From NCBI RefSeq assembly GCF_001690355.1, contig NZ_LZHG01000044.1, forward strand, positions 1 through 64,000: a stretch of 64,000 nucleotides of DNA, given 5' to 3'. A program made the translations under genes and the position numbers. The first letter of the stretch is position 1. The number at the start of each line of letters is the position of its first letter. Of this stretch, positions 29,073 to 39,323 are shown one piece after another. Origin of the DNA: Gilliamella sp. Choc4-2. GTDB lineage: Bacteria; Pseudomonadota; Gammaproteobacteria; Enterobacterales; Orbaceae. The notes below the pieces were generated by a model. That model had not been told where the DNA came from. It made no database searches and saw only the letters and a list, made by a program, of their open reading frames with translations.

Positions 29073-30563
29073 TCAGAAAGTTACCATAAGTTTACGATAT
29101 TCGTCATAAGCAAAATGATCTGTCATACCACTGATATAATCCTGTATCAGTCGGCATCGATAATAAAACTCCCAACAAGCAAAACTTGGTTCAATTTTTT
29201 CAATATTTTTAATCGCTTGTTGGTAAGCATCACAATGTTTAGCCGACAGTTTATGATAAAGTCTGGTTTCGATTGGATAACCTTGATGAACATTATCTTC
29301 GGCTAGCTTCAAAAACTCAGCCGTCGACATATTTAATAAAGGACTATAAATATCTAATAATCCACTAATAATACGGTAACCTTGTAATTCAATGTTTTCA
29401 ACCGATTCATGATTAAAAACATGTTCAACCCCAACCCTTTTAAATATTTTTAATAATTGATATTCTGCACCATTATCTTCAAGTAATGCATGGTTAAACG
29501 AACCATGATAAATATCTTCAATATTTTCAATAAAGCGCTCAGCGGCATGAGGGACAAGCTTTCCTATTGCATTAACGCGTACGTACATAAAAAATTGCCC
29601 AATAGCAATAGCATTAAATCCATTTTTTTTTAAATTATCATATGGGCGTTTTACAACTCTACTAAACAAATCATTATCTTTAATTGTTCCCCAAGCTTTT
29701 TCTAAATAATGGTAAAGTTGTTGCACTGTAAACAGTTTCTTCTCAACAGCATCTTCAAGATCAGCAATACAATAAGAAATATCGTCAGCTGCTTCCATAA
29801 TATAAGTAAGCGGATAACGATGGAATGGCTTAATTTCAAGTTGTTCAGATAATTTTTGAATGAATTGTTCTTCAGATAAATAATATCCTGGTTTTTTCAT
29901 TAGATAAGAAAATTTAGCTGGCACATCATTTTTTGCCCAATAAGCAGGCTTAGAGTATTTAAGAATTGAAGCGACTTGCGAATAAGTAAGATTTAATCGT
30001 AAAATACTATGTATCAAACGTATTGCTTGAGCATTACCTTCAAAATTTGATAAATCTCGACGAATTTTAGTTTTTAATTTTTTAAGCTCGGTAGTATCCG
30101 ATTCCTGTAACTCAAGTAATGGGTATTTAGATGGAGTATCGATCCCCAACCGTTCAATAAACCACTGATTAATTGCTTTTTCACCGAAATGCCCGAATGG
30201 GGGGTTACCTATATCATGCATTAAACAAGCCATTTCAACTAAACTTTCTATTGACATTATTGCACTATCTAACCCATATGTTTTAAGCTTCCGCGATTTA
30301 CCAAGTCGATACATTATTTCTTTTACAATATAACGGCCGACTTGCTGTACTTCCATAGAATGAGTAAGGCGAGTTCTGACAACTGAATTTCTCTCTAACG
30401 GAAAAACCTGCGTTTTTTGTTGTAAACGTCGAATAGCGGCTGAATTAATGATTCTCCCACGATCGCTTTCAAACTGGCGTACAATTGAATAGGCATCGGT
30501 TAAATCTTCACATACTTTACTTGTATAACGTTGATAGCTGATTTTTTTATTAAAATCTATCAT
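29073..30563 (-). CDS. dgt: Deoxyguanosinetriphosphate triphosphohydrolase (dGTPase)
   Basis: Hydrolyses dGTP to deoxyguanosine and tripolyphosphate, trimming the dNTP pool. It is 496 residues, close to E. coli Dgt. The HD-domain metal ligands are in [13 protein letters not shown] and [16 protein letters not shown]. The N-terminus has [20 protein letters not shown], typical of the enterobacterial type. It lies 25 bp downstream of purK on the same strand and may be co-transcribed with purE-purK, which would group purine synthesis with dGTP turnover. Confidence 0.95.
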   Translation of the reverse strand: MIDFNKKISYQRYTSKVCEDLTDAYSIVRQFESDRGRIINSAAIRRLQQKTQVFPLERNSVVRTRLTHSMEVQQVGRYIVKEIMYRLGKSRKLKTYGLDSAIMSIESLVEMACLMHDIGNPPFGHFGEKAINQWFIERLGIDTPSKYPLLELQESDTTELKKLKTKIRRDLSNFEGNAQAIRLIHSILRLNLTYSQVASILKYSKPAYWAKNDVPAKFSYLMKKPGYYLSEEQFIQKLSEQLEIKPFHRYPLTYIMEAADDISYCIADLEDAVEKKLFTVQQLYHYLEKAWGTIKDNDLFSRVVKRPYDNLKKNGFNAIAIGQFFMYVRVNAIGKLVPHAAERFIENIEDIYHGSFNHALLEDNGAEYQLLKIFKRVGVEHVFNHESVENIELQGYRIISGLLDIYSPLLNMSTAEFLKLAEDNVHQGYPIETRLYHKLSAKHCDAYQQAIKNIEKIEPSFACWEFYYRCRLIQDYISGMTDHFAYDEYRKLMVTF

Positions 30564-30588
30564 ATTTCAATCCTTTGTATTTATAATA

Positions 30589-31659
30589 CTATAATTTTTG
30601 TATTGCCCATTCAATCGATGATTGATAATCAGTAGGTAAAAATGACGTTAAAAGAGTTAAAGATTGTTTTAGTTTAACGGATTGATAATGAGTTAAATTT
30701 AAATGCCCAACTTTACGACCTGTTCTAATTTCCTTTTGATACCAATGCAGGTGAACTAAATCAACGGATAACCAGCTAGGATTTAATTTAATTCCAATTA
30801 AATTAATCATGACAGAAGTAGAAAAAACATCAGGCATAGGGAGTGGCAATCCCAATATTGCACGAAGATGAAGTTCAAATTGACTTATCGATGCACCATT
30901 TTGTGTCCAATGCCCACTATTATGCACTCTAGGAGCCAATTCATTGATTAGTAAATCATTACCGATAACAAAACATTCCATTGCCATAACTCCCACATAA
31001 TTTAATTTATGCATAATGGCTGATAGCATCTGCTCTGCTTTGGTTTGTAATATAGGTGATTCGTTCGGTTTAGCGACACATATTTTTAAAATACCTTCTT
31101 GATGTAAATTATTAGTAAGAGGGTAAAATGCCATCTCCCCTTTAGCGTTACGTGCTCCAACTAATGACATCTCTTTTTCGTAAGGAATCACTTGTTCAGC
31201 AATCGCATAGTGATAAATATCATCCGGAACCGATATGTCACTATCTATATTAATTCGCCACTGCCCTCTCCCGTCATAACCACCAGTTCGGCATTTAACA
31301 ATGATTTGGTCACCAAGTTCGGTAAACAATTTTGGCCAATCCTGAGGTTGTTCTAAAGCGAACCATTTAGCAGTAGGTAAACTTAATTCATTAAGCAGTT
31401 GTTTTTGTGTTAAACGATCTGCTATTAGCGGAAATATATTTCGATTAATAAAATGGGGATGATTAGCTAAAATTTGCGTGAACGGTGTATCAGGCCAACT
31501 TTCAATTTCTGCAGTAATAACAGACTGTTGGTAGGGAATAGAGATAGGATCTACATCTAATCCAACAGGAAAAACCTTTATTCCTAAAGGTTCACCGGCT
31601 TCCTTAAGCATTCGGCCTAATTGACCATTACCTAACACGCAAACAGTTTGAAGTTTCAT
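30589..31659 (-). CDS. purK: N5-carboxyaminoimidazole ribonucleotide synthase
   Basis: An ATP-grasp enzyme of purine synthesis that carboxylates AIR with bicarbonate and ATP, giving N5-CAIR for PurE. The 356-residue product begins with the Rossmann-like VCVLGNGQLGRMLKEAGEPL. The grasp domain carries VKCRTGGYDGRGQW, and ELAPRVHNSGHWTQNG marks the C-terminal catalytic region. It starts 2 bp after the purE stop, a tight operon. Confidence 0.96.
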   Translation of the reverse strand: MKLQTVCVLGNGQLGRMLKEAGEPLGIKVFPVGLDVDPISIPYQQSVITAEIESWPDTPFTQILANHPHFINRNIFPLIADRLTQKQLLNELSLPTAKWFALEQPQDWPKLFTELGDQIIVKCRTGGYDGRGQWRINIDSDISVPDDIYHYAIAEQVIPYEKEMSLVGARNAKGEMAFYPLTNNLHQEGILKICVAKPNESPILQTKAEQMLSAIMHKLNYVGVMAMECFVIGNDLLINELAPRVHNSGHWTQNGASISQFELHLRAILGLPLPMPDVFSTSVMINLIGIKLNPSWLSVDLVHLHWYQKEIRTGRKVGHLNLTHYQSVKLKQSLTLLTSFLPTDYQSSIEWAIQKL

Positions 31660-31661
31660 AA

Positions 31662-32162
31662 TTATGCATCTACTCTAGGATCGGGATGATTTAAAATATC
31701 ATCAGTTTGACTTAATCGCCATGTTGATAAGCGTTGATAAATATCTTTATCATGCAAGGAAAGTATTTGTGCAGCAAGTAATGCTGCGTTAACCGCTCCG
31801 GATTTACCTATCGCTAACGTACCAACAGGAATACCTTTGGGCATCTGTACAATTGAATATAAGCTATCTACACCATTTAGTGCTTCACTTTGAATTGGTA
31901 CCCCTAATACAGGCACTAAGGTTTTAGCAGCTAACATACCAGGTAAATGCGCGGCACCACCAGCACCTGCAATAATCACATTAAATCCTTTTAGTTTTGC
32001 ATTTTCGGCAAATTGAAATAGCTTATCGGGAGTACGATGAGCAGAAACGATTTCAACATGGTAAGTAATAGTTAATTCATCTAGCACGTTTGCAGCATGT
32101 TGAATAGTATTCCAATCACTTTTAGAACCCATTACAATGGCAACTTTAGGTTGAGTGCGCAT
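31662..32162 (-). CDS. purE: N5-carboxyaminoimidazole ribonucleotide mutase
   Basis: Converts N5-CAIR to CAIR in purine synthesis. The 166-residue form has the hallmark [13 protein letters not shown], the catalytic histidine in [10 protein letters not shown], and [11 protein letters not shown]. An in-frame ATG nine codons upstream (32189) exists, but ATG at 32162 gives the usual family N-terminus. Neither start has a strong ribosome-binding site, so the choice is moderate. I saw no PurR-type operator upstream. Confidence 0.94.
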   Translation of the reverse strand: MRTQPKVAIVMGSKSDWNTIQHAANVLDELTITYHVEIVSAHRTPDKLFQFAENAKLKGFNVIIAGAGGAAHLPGMLAAKTLVPVLGVPIQSEALNGVDSLYSIVQMPKGIPVGTLAIGKSGAVNAALLAAQILSLHDKDIYQRLSTWRLSQTDDILNHPDPRVDA

Positions 32163-32402
32163 AAAAAACCATCTAAATATTTGAACCATTAAGTGCTCAA
32201 AGTATACACTAATATTTTGCCCATGGGGATAACAATAATAATTTTAACTCAATATAAATTTAAAAAATTAACAAGTTGCTTGGTTATTTTATAAATTAGA
32301 AATTGTTTTAATTTGGCTTAATAAAGCAAAAGCAATGTAACTTTAAGTTTTCACTTGTAATTAAACTTAATAAATTTATTTTTGAGCATAATTGCTTTAT
32401 GC

Positions 32403-32750
32403 TCATCCATTGACAGTCACAATAATTTTGGCTTCAACTAAGTAATCGCCATGCATTTACCTAAAGTTCTCAGTCATCAACAAGTTCACACTCCCTAATT
32501 CCCCTTTCATCGCATACTTGTTTTATTGCTACAAAATCGCTTTTATTTACCACAAATGAATTTATGCCTAAAATATAATCTTTTATCACCATTAGTTAAC
32601 ACTAAAATTTGATTTATTTCTGCTAACACACTTTTTATTTGCTCATAAGCATCATTTTCCAGATTGATAGGGATACTGGTATAGTAAATAATTTCATTAT
32701 GAACCACTACCTCCTACAAACAATTTTCGGGTTCAATTCGAATTATCTCT
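32403..32750 (-). pseudogene. Decayed RidA-family (YoaB-like) gene
   Basis: On the minus strand, right after uvrB, one frame reads EIIRIEPEN, a TAG stop, then VVVHNEIIYYTSIPINLEND and AYEQIKSVLAEINQILVLTNGDK. After a frameshift come INSFVVNKSDFVAIKQVCDE and, in another frame, GDYLVEAKIIVTVNG before a TGA at 32405. This order matches small RidA/YjgF proteins, particularly the YoaB branch (RIDAEARW, VVIHN, YYTGVP, DAFEQ, SNKSSIL, KNDFAAMNKAWD in E. coli, recalled from memory). At least one in-frame stop and two frameshifts make it non-functional. Confidence 0.65.
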
Positions 32751-32771
32751 AATGATGCTTCTTTTAATTTA

Positions 32772-34775
32772 TTAAGATACAGTAATAAAATCAGCACGTA
32801 ATTTTTTTATTTCATCACGCAATACGCCTGCCTTTTCAAATTCTAGATTTTGTGCCGCTTCGTACATCATTACTTCAAGATCTTTGACTTTAGCCTGAAC
32901 CTCTTTAACCGAAACATAGTGATACGGTTTACCCGGTTCAAATGCTTCAACTTTTGTTATGGATTTTTTGGTACTTAAACCTGCATCTAAAATATCTTTG
33001 ATTTCTTTACGTACCGATTTTGGTGTAATATTATGTTCTGTATTAAAATCCTCTTGTTTTTTGCGACGGCGTGCAGTTTCATCAATGGTTTTTTGCATTG
33101 CTTGAGTAATTCTATCCGCATATAAAATCGCTTTACCATTTACATTTCTGGCTGCGCGCCCAACTGTTTGAATTAACGAACTTTCTGAACGTAAAAAGCC
33201 TTCTCGGTCTGCATCTAAAATGGCAATAAGAGAGACTTCAGGAATATCTAATCCTTCTCTCAATAAGTTAATCCCAACCAACACATCTACTTTACCTAAA
33301 CGCAAATCACGAATAATTTCCATACGCTCAACGGTGTTAATATCCGAATGCAGATATCTAACATTAACATTATGCTCAGATAAATAATCTGTTAAGTTTT
33401 CAGCCATACGTTTAGTTAATGTAGTGACTAAAACTCGCTCATCATTATTAATACGAATTTTAATTTCAGAAAGCAGATCATCAACTTGGGTATTAACTGG
33501 CCTCACTTCAATAACAGGATCTAACAACCCGGTCGGTCTAACCACTTGCTCAATGATTTCACCACCTGATTTTTCAATTTCGTATTTAGCAGGTGTTGCC
33601 GAAACATAAATGGTTTGCGGCATTATATTTTCAAATTCAGCAAACTTTAATGGTCGATTATCTAGAGCAGAGGGTAATCGAAATCCATATTCAACTAAAT
33701 TAAGTTTACGTGAACGGTCACCGTTGTACATAGCTCCTAATTGAGGAATAGCAACATGGGATTCGTCAATAAATAATAATCCATCAGCAGGTAAATAATC
33801 AAATAAAGTCGCTGGAGGATCGCCTGGGTTACGTTGTGCTAAAAATCTTGAATAGTTTTCGATCCCTGAACAATAACCTAATTCTGTCATCATTTCGATA
33901 TCAAATAATGTACGTTGAGTTAAACGTTGTTCTTCTAAAAGGCGGTTATTGTCTAATAGCACTTTTTGTCGTTGCTTTAGTTCTTGTTTAATCTGTGCAA
34001 TAGCATCATCCATAATATTTCTTGGTGTAACATAATGTGTTTTAGGATAAATAGTAATTCGTGATACTTCATTAACGCTATTACCTGTCAGTGGGTCGAA
34101 CATAACAATACGCTCGACTTCATCATCAAATAGTTCAACACGCACAGCCAGCTCGTCAGAATCTGCTGGGAATATATCGATTACATCCCCACGTACCCGA
34201 AAAGTACCACGACTGAAACCAATTTCATTACGTGTGTATTGTAATTCCGCCAATCTAGTTAAAATTGAACGTTGATCGGTGATTGTCCCTTTCGTTAAAT
34301 GCAAAATCATTGACATATAAGTTTCAGGTGCACCTAAACCATAAATTGCCGATACAGATGCCACAATCACCACATCACGACGTTCTAGAAGCGATTTAGT
34401 CGCAGACAGACGCATTTGTTCAATATGTTCATTTATTGAAGCATCTTTTTCAATAAAAGTATCAGTCGAAGGCACATAAGATTCGGGTTGATAGTAGTCA
34501 TAATAAGAGACAAAATATTCAACTGCATTTTCGGGGAAAAAAGCCTTCATTTCACCATATAATTGAGCTGCTAGGGTTTTATTTGGAGCTAAAATAATTG
34601 TTGGACGGTTATGTTTGGCTATAACATTTGCCATGGTAAATGTTTTTCCAGATCCTGTTACACCTAATAATGTTTGATGGGCAATCCCATCATCAAGATT
34701 TTGGTTAATTTTCTTTATTGCTTCTGGTTGATCACCAGCAGGTTTAAAATCAGAACATAATTTGAATTTTTTCAT
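32772..34775 (-). CDS. uvrB: UvrABC excision repair protein, subunit B
   Basis: The damage-verifying helicase-like subunit of nucleotide excision repair. It is 667 residues and full-length. Walker A GVTGSGKT is at 38-45; the DNA-wedging beta-hairpin region [20 protein letters not shown] is near 95-115; [12 protein letters not shown] holds the DExH-like box; [16 protein letters not shown] is motif VI. The C-terminal UvrC-binding domain ([18 protein letters not shown]) is present. It is monocistronic. I did not see a LexA box of the E. coli type upstream. Confidence 0.97.
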   Translation of the reverse strand: MKKFKLCSDFKPAGDQPEAIKKINQNLDDGIAHQTLLGVTGSGKTFTMANVIAKHNRPTIILAPNKTLAAQLYGEMKAFFPENAVEYFVSYYDYYQPESYVPSTDTFIEKDASINEHIEQMRLSATKSLLERRDVVIVASVSAIYGLGAPETYMSMILHLTKGTITDQRSILTRLAELQYTRNEIGFSRGTFRVRGDVIDIFPADSDELAVRVELFDDEVERIVMFDPLTGNSVNEVSRITIYPKTHYVTPRNIMDDAIAQIKQELKQRQKVLLDNNRLLEEQRLTQRTLFDIEMMTELGYCSGIENYSRFLAQRNPGDPPATLFDYLPADGLLFIDESHVAIPQLGAMYNGDRSRKLNLVEYGFRLPSALDNRPLKFAEFENIMPQTIYVSATPAKYEIEKSGGEIIEQVVRPTGLLDPVIEVRPVNTQVDDLLSEIKIRINNDERVLVTTLTKRMAENLTDYLSEHNVNVRYLHSDINTVERMEIIRDLRLGKVDVLVGINLLREGLDIPEVSLIAILDADREGFLRSESSLIQTVGRAARNVNGKAILYADRITQAMQKTIDETARRRKKQEDFNTEHNITPKSVRKEIKDILDAGLSTKKSITKVEAFEPGKPYHYVSVKEVQAKVKDLEVMMYEAAQNLEFEKAGVLRDEIKKLRADFITVS

Positions 34776-35172
34776 TCTATCGCAACCTAATATTTTACCT
34801 ATTAATAAAAAATTATCCCCAAAAGGACTTGACCTTTTAAAATATTATATTTTTTGTTCAAACAATATAAAAATAATAAAACATGACAGAAAAATGAAAG
34901 CTTGATTTACAATAACATATTGATAAAATTAAATATAATTATCAAAGCTTACAATCTAAACAAATTAAAACAAATCCTGATAGTAATTGAATTTATCACT
35001 GTTTTCAATAAACTACTAACAGAGTTATCCACAGGCTTGGGGGATAACTCTATAAGTATAGTCTTTTTAAACTTTTTTCAACTTTTGAGAAAAAAAAGGA
35101 GGTTTATAACATACTAAAAACATCGTTTTTTTCTATTTTTATTCTATTATTTGATAGTAGAAAACTAACAAT
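34776..35172. other. Gap between modF and uvrB with one hairpin
   Basis: About 400 bp, AT-rich, containing the uvrB leader and the hairpin at 35022-35050. A 71-codon open frame on the plus strand is lysine/isoleucine/asparagine-rich and low-complexity and is not believed. Confidence 0.4.
35022..35050. repeat. Perfect 9-bp stem-loop containing a DnaA-box sequence
   Basis: GAGTTATCC (35022-35030) pairs with GGATAACTC (35042-35050) around an 11-nt loop. The left arm plus loop reads TTATCCACA, an exact DnaA box. The following T run is eight or more bases away, so it is a poor terminator. One such box is expected by chance in DNA of this size. Confidence 0.5.
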
Positions 35173-36633
35173 TTATTTTATCTGCTCTAACTTATATTGA
35201 TAGCTAAAATCAACATTAGGCACAAAAGTTAGTCGATGTGTGATACATTTTGGAGCATCTTCAACATGATGAGACACAAAAAGTAATTGTGTATTTCCCT
35301 CTTTAATTAAACGATCTATCCATCTCTTAACCAATTCTCTATTTAAATGATCGAGCCCTTGTAACGGTTCATCTAAAATAAGCAGCGAGGGATGTTTAAC
35401 CAAGGCTCTGGCTATTAAAACTAATCGCTGTTGCCCCCATGAAAGCGAATGAAATGGTTTATCAGATTGCAATTGCAAACCTAATAATTGTAGCCATTCA
35501 TCAGCCAATTTAACTTGTTTATCACTTGTAGCTTGGTATAAACCTATCGAATCAAAATAGCCCGATATTAATACTGCTTTAACGCTAATATTCATACGGT
35601 ACTCAAGATGTAAACTGCTACTAACGTAACCAATATGTCGTTTTATTTCCCATATTGTCTCACCAGAACCTCGCTTGCGGCCAAATAAAGTAAGGTCATT
35701 ATTATAACCTTGAGGATGATCCCCGGTGATTAAACTTAACAATGTTGATTTGCCAGAACCATTAGGTCCGATAATTTGCCAATTTTGATGTGCTTTAACA
35801 TGCCAAGTTAATCCATTAATAACGATTTTATTGTCATATCTAACATAACCATTATTTAAACTAATACGATCTAATTCATCTGCTAGTTGGATTGCTGGGC
35901 CATCAGCATCAGGCAATGGTAAGTTAGATATGTTTTCTAAATAGACTAGCTGCTTAACCATTGTATCCTCTAATATTGTGTCTTTTAAACCAAATTTCAA
36001 CAGCTGGCAATCAGCTAATATACCAATATTATTAATAAATGCGGGAATTTCATTAAACCGATTTAAAACTAAAACAATAGTAATACCTTGCTCAGATAAG
36101 GCAGAAAGTATATTGGTCAAATTTTCTCGATATGCAACATCTAAACCATCAAAGGGTTCATCTAATATCAGTAACTCTGGTTGTTGCATTAATGCCTTAC
36201 AAATAAGCGTTTTACGAGCCTCACCTGTTGAAAGATATTTAAAACGTCTAGATAAAAGGTTAGTTATTCCAAATTGTTTAGCCAACATTTGACAAAGCAC
36301 ATTGTCCGAATTATTTTCTTGGATAATCTGTGCTGTTGTTAATCCAGTATCGTTTTCACCTTCACTCAACATGTCGGTATTATTTCGTTTCCATTCATCA
36401 TCAATCAACTTTTGTAGCTGCTCAAACGAAATATGCGTTATCGATTTAAATTCGTTAAGCACTTTACCAAATAAGAGTTGCTGCTCGCCAACCAATGCTT
36501 TAACTAATATGGATTTTCCACTTCCATTACGCCCAATAAAAGCCGTATTACTACCTTGCTTAATAGTCAGGGATTGAATATCAAAGACTCTAAAGTCATT
36601 TATCTTAAAGCATGCTTTTTCTATTTCTAACAT
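35173..36633 (-). CDS. modF: ModF, duplicated ABC ATPase associated with molybdate transport
   Basis: A 486-residue cytoplasmic protein with two ABC ATPase domains and no membrane segments. The first Walker A is FIGRNGSGKSILVKAL and the second IIGPNGSGKSTLLSLI; both signature regions (YLSTGEARKTL and SLSWGQQRLVLIARAL) and both Walker B motifs (LLILDEPFDGLD and LLILDEPLQGLD) are present. Blocks such as FEQLQKLIDDEWKRNNTDML and TGDHPQGYNNDLTLFGR identify ModF. Its exact role in molybdate or photorepair-related physiology is unsettled in the family. It is divergent from modABC, but the modE gene that usually precedes modF is absent here. Confidence 0.93.
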   Translation of the reverse strand: MLEIEKACFKINDFRVFDIQSLTIKQGSNTAFIGRNGSGKSILVKALVGEQQLLFGKVLNEFKSITHISFEQLQKLIDDEWKRNNTDMLSEGENDTGLTTAQIIQENNSDNVLCQMLAKQFGITNLLSRRFKYLSTGEARKTLICKALMQQPELLILDEPFDGLDVAYRENLTNILSALSEQGITIVLVLNRFNEIPAFINNIGILADCQLLKFGLKDTILEDTMVKQLVYLENISNLPLPDADGPAIQLADELDRISLNNGYVRYDNKIVINGLTWHVKAHQNWQIIGPNGSGKSTLLSLITGDHPQGYNNDLTLFGRKRGSGETIWEIKRHIGYVSSSLHLEYRMNISVKAVLISGYFDSIGLYQATSDKQVKLADEWLQLLGLQLQSDKPFHSLSWGQQRLVLIARALVKHPSLLILDEPLQGLDHLNRELVKRWIDRLIKEGNTQLLFVSHHVEDAPKCITHRLTFVPNVDFSYQYKLEQIK

Positions 36634-37073
36634 GATCCCTCCTTTACCTAAACAATAGTCACGATAATTATATGCTGTGGATTAATGGATAGCATAATTT
36701 ATCTCTATTCCATTAATCATAAAATCTCGATATATTGAGTTAACTTGGTGATATATAACTTTATACCCGATGATAATTAACAATCAATCACTCTCTTGAC
36801 CATCGTTTTTAATTTAATATTAATTGTATTTCTTGGAAAAACATAACGTTAACACCATAAAAAGCATTTTTGCTTAATTATTACTCACACTAAAGCTCAT
36901 TGTAATCTTTTTCAATATGACATCAAAACTTACGAAAAATCATCTCAAATATTGGTCATATTTACTTATATAAAAATTTTGATAATACGAAAAATTAAAT
37001 AAACTTAATATTTATAGAACATTGTATTAAAACTGAACTTTAGTTGTACTTTATAAATTAAGTTTGGTAATAT
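36634..37073. other. Intergenic region between modF and the ModE site
   Basis: AT-rich divergent control region. In E. coli-type arrangement modE would sit beside modF, but no recognisable ModE-coding remnant was seen in any frame. No RNA gene or moco-riboswitch-like sequence was recognised by eye. Confidence 0.4.
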
Positions 37074-37097
37074 CGTTATATTTCATTTTACATAACA
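37074..37097. promoter_or_regulatory. ModE-type operator upstream of modABC
   Basis: CGTTATATT-N6-TACATAAC, followed by A where the E. coli site has G. Both half-sites and the 6-bp spacer agree with the E. coli modA operator as I remember it. It lies about 85 bp before modA, positioned to repress the promoter when molybdate-loaded ModE binds. Confidence 0.8.
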
Positions 37098-37181
37098 CTA
37101 ATTAATAAAGGTGATAAATATAAGTTATGGCAGCATACTTATAAAAAATAAGATTGGCATCTCAATTATGTAAGGAATAAA

Positions 37182-37937
37182 ATGCAAAAAATATTTGGAA
37201 TGATTTTTACTGCTGCTACAGTGGTGCTGATTTTCTCATCGAATGCTACTGAAAAAATAACAGTCTTTGCAGCTGCGTCCCTAACCAACGCTATGCAAGA
37301 TATTGCAACAATTTATAAAGATGAACATAATGATGCCGATATTGTGTTTTCTTTTGCATCTTCCTCAATATTAGCTAAACAGATTGAACAAGGTGCGTTA
37401 GCAGACATATTTATGTCAGCGGATCAAAAATGGATGACCTATCTTATTGATCATCATTTAACGACTAATAAAGAAGATTTATTAAAAAATACTCTCGTTT
37501 TAATCGCACCAATACAATCTAAATTAAATTCTATTGAAATTAATGCTAAAACAGATTGGGATAAAATCTTACCTAAAGAAGAAAGAATAGCTCTTGGTGA
37601 TCCTGAACATGTTCCAGCAGGACTTTATGCCAAAGAATCACTCATTAATTTAGGCGTTTTTGATAAATTATCATCACGATTTGCTCCTGCCACCAATGTT
37701 CGTGATGCTCTTATGTTAGTGGAGCGTAATGAAGCTGCCCTCGGGATTGTATATAATACTGACGCTAGAGTAAGTGATAAAGTAAAAATTATCGGTATTT
37801 TTCCTACCAATACTTTTAAGTCAATTGAATATCCAATAACCTTACTAAATACTAATGCGATAAATTTTTATCAATATTTACAATCACCACAAGCCAAAGT
37901 TATCTTTGAAAAATACGGGTTTATAACTAAACAGTAA
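37182..37937 (+). CDS. modA: Molybdate ABC transporter, periplasmic binding protein
   Basis: Captures molybdate (and tungstate) in the periplasm and delivers it to ModB. The 251-residue protein has a signal peptide (MQKIFGMIFTAATVVLIFSSNA), then ITVFAAASLTNAMQDIA, the standard start of the mature protein. DIFMSADQKWMTYL, then LGDPEHVPAGLYAKESL and the C-terminal YPITLL follow, all typical of ModA and containing the serine/alanine oxyanion-binding loops. It is the first gene of modABC, 9 bp before modB. Confidence 0.95.
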   Translation: MQKIFGMIFTAATVVLIFSSNATEKITVFAAASLTNAMQDIATIYKDEHNDADIVFSFASSSILAKQIEQGALADIFMSADQKWMTYLIDHHLTTNKEDLLKNTLVLIAPIQSKLNSIEINAKTDWDKILPKEERIALGDPEHVPAGLYAKESLINLGVFDKLSSRFAPATNVRDALMLVERNEAALGIVYNTDARVSDKVKIIGIFPTNTFKSIEYPITLLNTNAINFYQYLQSPQAKVIFEKYGFITKQ

Positions 37938-37946
37938 ATTACGCAT

Positions 37947-38639
37947 ATGATATTGACCGAAATTGAATGGCAAACATTATTACTAAGCTTAAAAATAGCT
38001 AGTGCGGCAATATTTTTTAGTTTGCCGATAGGAATTTTAACTGCTTGGGTTTTAGCTCGATGCAAATTTTTTGGTAAGTCCTTGTTTGACAGTTTTGTAC
38101 ACCTTCCGTTAGTGTTACCGCCTGTTGTTTTAGGTTATTTATTGCTATTAACTATGGGGCGACGTGGTGTTATTGGTCAGTGGTTAAATGAATATTTAAA
38201 CATTAGCTTTAGTTTCAATTGGCAAGGTGCTGCGTTAGCTTCAGGAGTGGTTGCTTTTCCACTTATGGTGCGCTCAATTCGTTTGGCTATTGAATCAATA
38301 GATACGCGTTTAGAAAATGTAGCTCGAACACTCGGTGCACATAAATTTCGTGTCTTCATGACTATCACTTTACCTTTAGCTTTTCCGGGGATTTTAATGG
38401 GGGTGATTTTAAGCTTTGCACGTTGTTTAGGTGAGTTTGGCGCAACTATTACCTTTGTATCCAATATTCAAGGTGAAACGCGCACATTACCATTAGCAAT
38501 GTATACATTATTACAGACCCCAAATGGTGAATCAGCAGCGTTACGATTATGTACTATTTCTATTCTATTGTCATTAATTGCACTAGTTTTATCAGAAGCA
38601 TTGAACCGTAGGCATAAAAATAAATTATCTGGGCAATAA
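37947..38639 (+). CDS. modB: Molybdate ABC transporter, permease
   Basis: Forms the membrane channel of the ModABC importer. It is 230 residues with five or six membrane helices. Recognisable blocks are LPLVLPPVVLGYLLLL and the coupling EAA loop (ENVARTLGAHKFRVFMTITL followed by PLAFPGI), then FARCLGEFGATITFVSNI. It is tightly placed between modA (9 bp) and modC (3 bp). Confidence 0.95.
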   Translation: MILTEIEWQTLLLSLKIASAAIFFSLPIGILTAWVLARCKFFGKSLFDSFVHLPLVLPPVVLGYLLLLTMGRRGVIGQWLNEYLNISFSFNWQGAALASGVVAFPLMVRSIRLAIESIDTRLENVARTLGAHKFRVFMTITLPLAFPGILMGVILSFARCLGEFGATITFVSNIQGETRTLPLAMYTLLQTPNGESAALRLCTISILLSLIALVLSEALNRRHKNKLSGQ

Positions 38640-38642
38640 ACT

Positions 38643-39323
38643 ATGTTAAAGATACATATTAATAAGCAGATCCCTTCTTTTTTATTTCAATTTCATCATG
38701 ACATTCCCTGCCAAGGTATTACTGCAATATTAGGTGTTTCCGGTTCAGGTAAGTCAACGTTAATAAGCATGATTAATGGATTAACTAAGCCGGATCACGG
38801 TTATATTATCCTTAATGATAAACTACTTGTTGATACTAATAATAATCTATTTGTCGTACCAGAAAACAGGCATATTGGTACTGTTTTTCAAGATGCTTTA
38901 CTATTTCCTCATTATAAAATCATCAAAAATCTCACTTATGGGATGAATGAATTAACCTATAATAGGTTTGATGAGATCGTTGATGTACTTAATATTCGTT
39001 CATTGTTAAACCGTTATCCAGCAATGTTATCAGGTGGTGAGAAACAGCGTGTGTCTATAGGCCGAGCATTATTAACGGATCCAACATTATTACTAATGGA
39101 TGAACCACTTTCTGCACTTGATATGCCTAGAAAAAAAGAGTTATTAACCTATATTCAAAAATTAAATTATAATTTTGATATTCCCATTATTTATGTCACG
39201 CATAATATTAATGAAGTAAAAAAAATAGCTAACCATGTCGCCATTTTAGAACAAGGTAAATTAATAAATTATGGTAAAACAGAACATATTTTAAAGACCA
39301 ACTATTTGAAAGAATGGCTATAG
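38643..39323 (+). CDS. modC: Molybdate ABC transporter, ATPase, short form lacking the C-terminal MOP domain
   Basis: Powers molybdate import. Walker A is GVSGSGKST, the signature LSGGEKQRVSIGRALL, and Walker B LLLMDEPLSALDMPRKKELL. The protein ends after 226 residues at KTNYLKEWL, the point where E. coli ModC reads NPWL before its roughly 120-residue TOBE/MOP regulatory domain. That domain is simply absent; lpxH on the other strand begins its 3' end 22 bp before the modC stop. The ATPase core looks complete, so the transporter should work but without cytoplasmic molybdate binding by ModC. Confidence 0.92.
   Translation: MLKIHINKQIPSFLFQFHHDIPCQGITAILGVSGSGKSTLISMINGLTKPDHGYIILNDKLLVDTNNNLFVVPENRHIGTVFQDALLFPHYKIIKNLTYGMNELTYNRFDEIVDVLNIRSLLNRYPAMLSGGEKQRVSIGRALLTDPTLLLMDEPLSALDMPRKKELLTYIQKLNYNFDIPIIYVTHNINEVKKIANHVAILEQGKLINYGKTEHILKTNYLKEWL

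Noticed and set aside
32163-32402. PurR operator upstream of purE
   Set aside because: No sequence resembling the PurR consensus was visible.
34776-34900. LexA (SOS) box upstream of uvrB
   Set aside because: No CTGT-N8-ACAG match was found; SOS control of uvrB here is not supported by sequence.
35022-35033. DnaA box as evidence of a replication origin
   Set aside because: A single box with no cluster, no dnaA/gyrB/gidA neighbours and an expected chance frequency of about one in this window.
34902-35117. 71-codon open frame between uvrB and modF
   Set aside because: Isoleucine/lysine/asparagine-rich translation as expected from random AT-rich DNA, and it spans the hairpin at 35022-35050.
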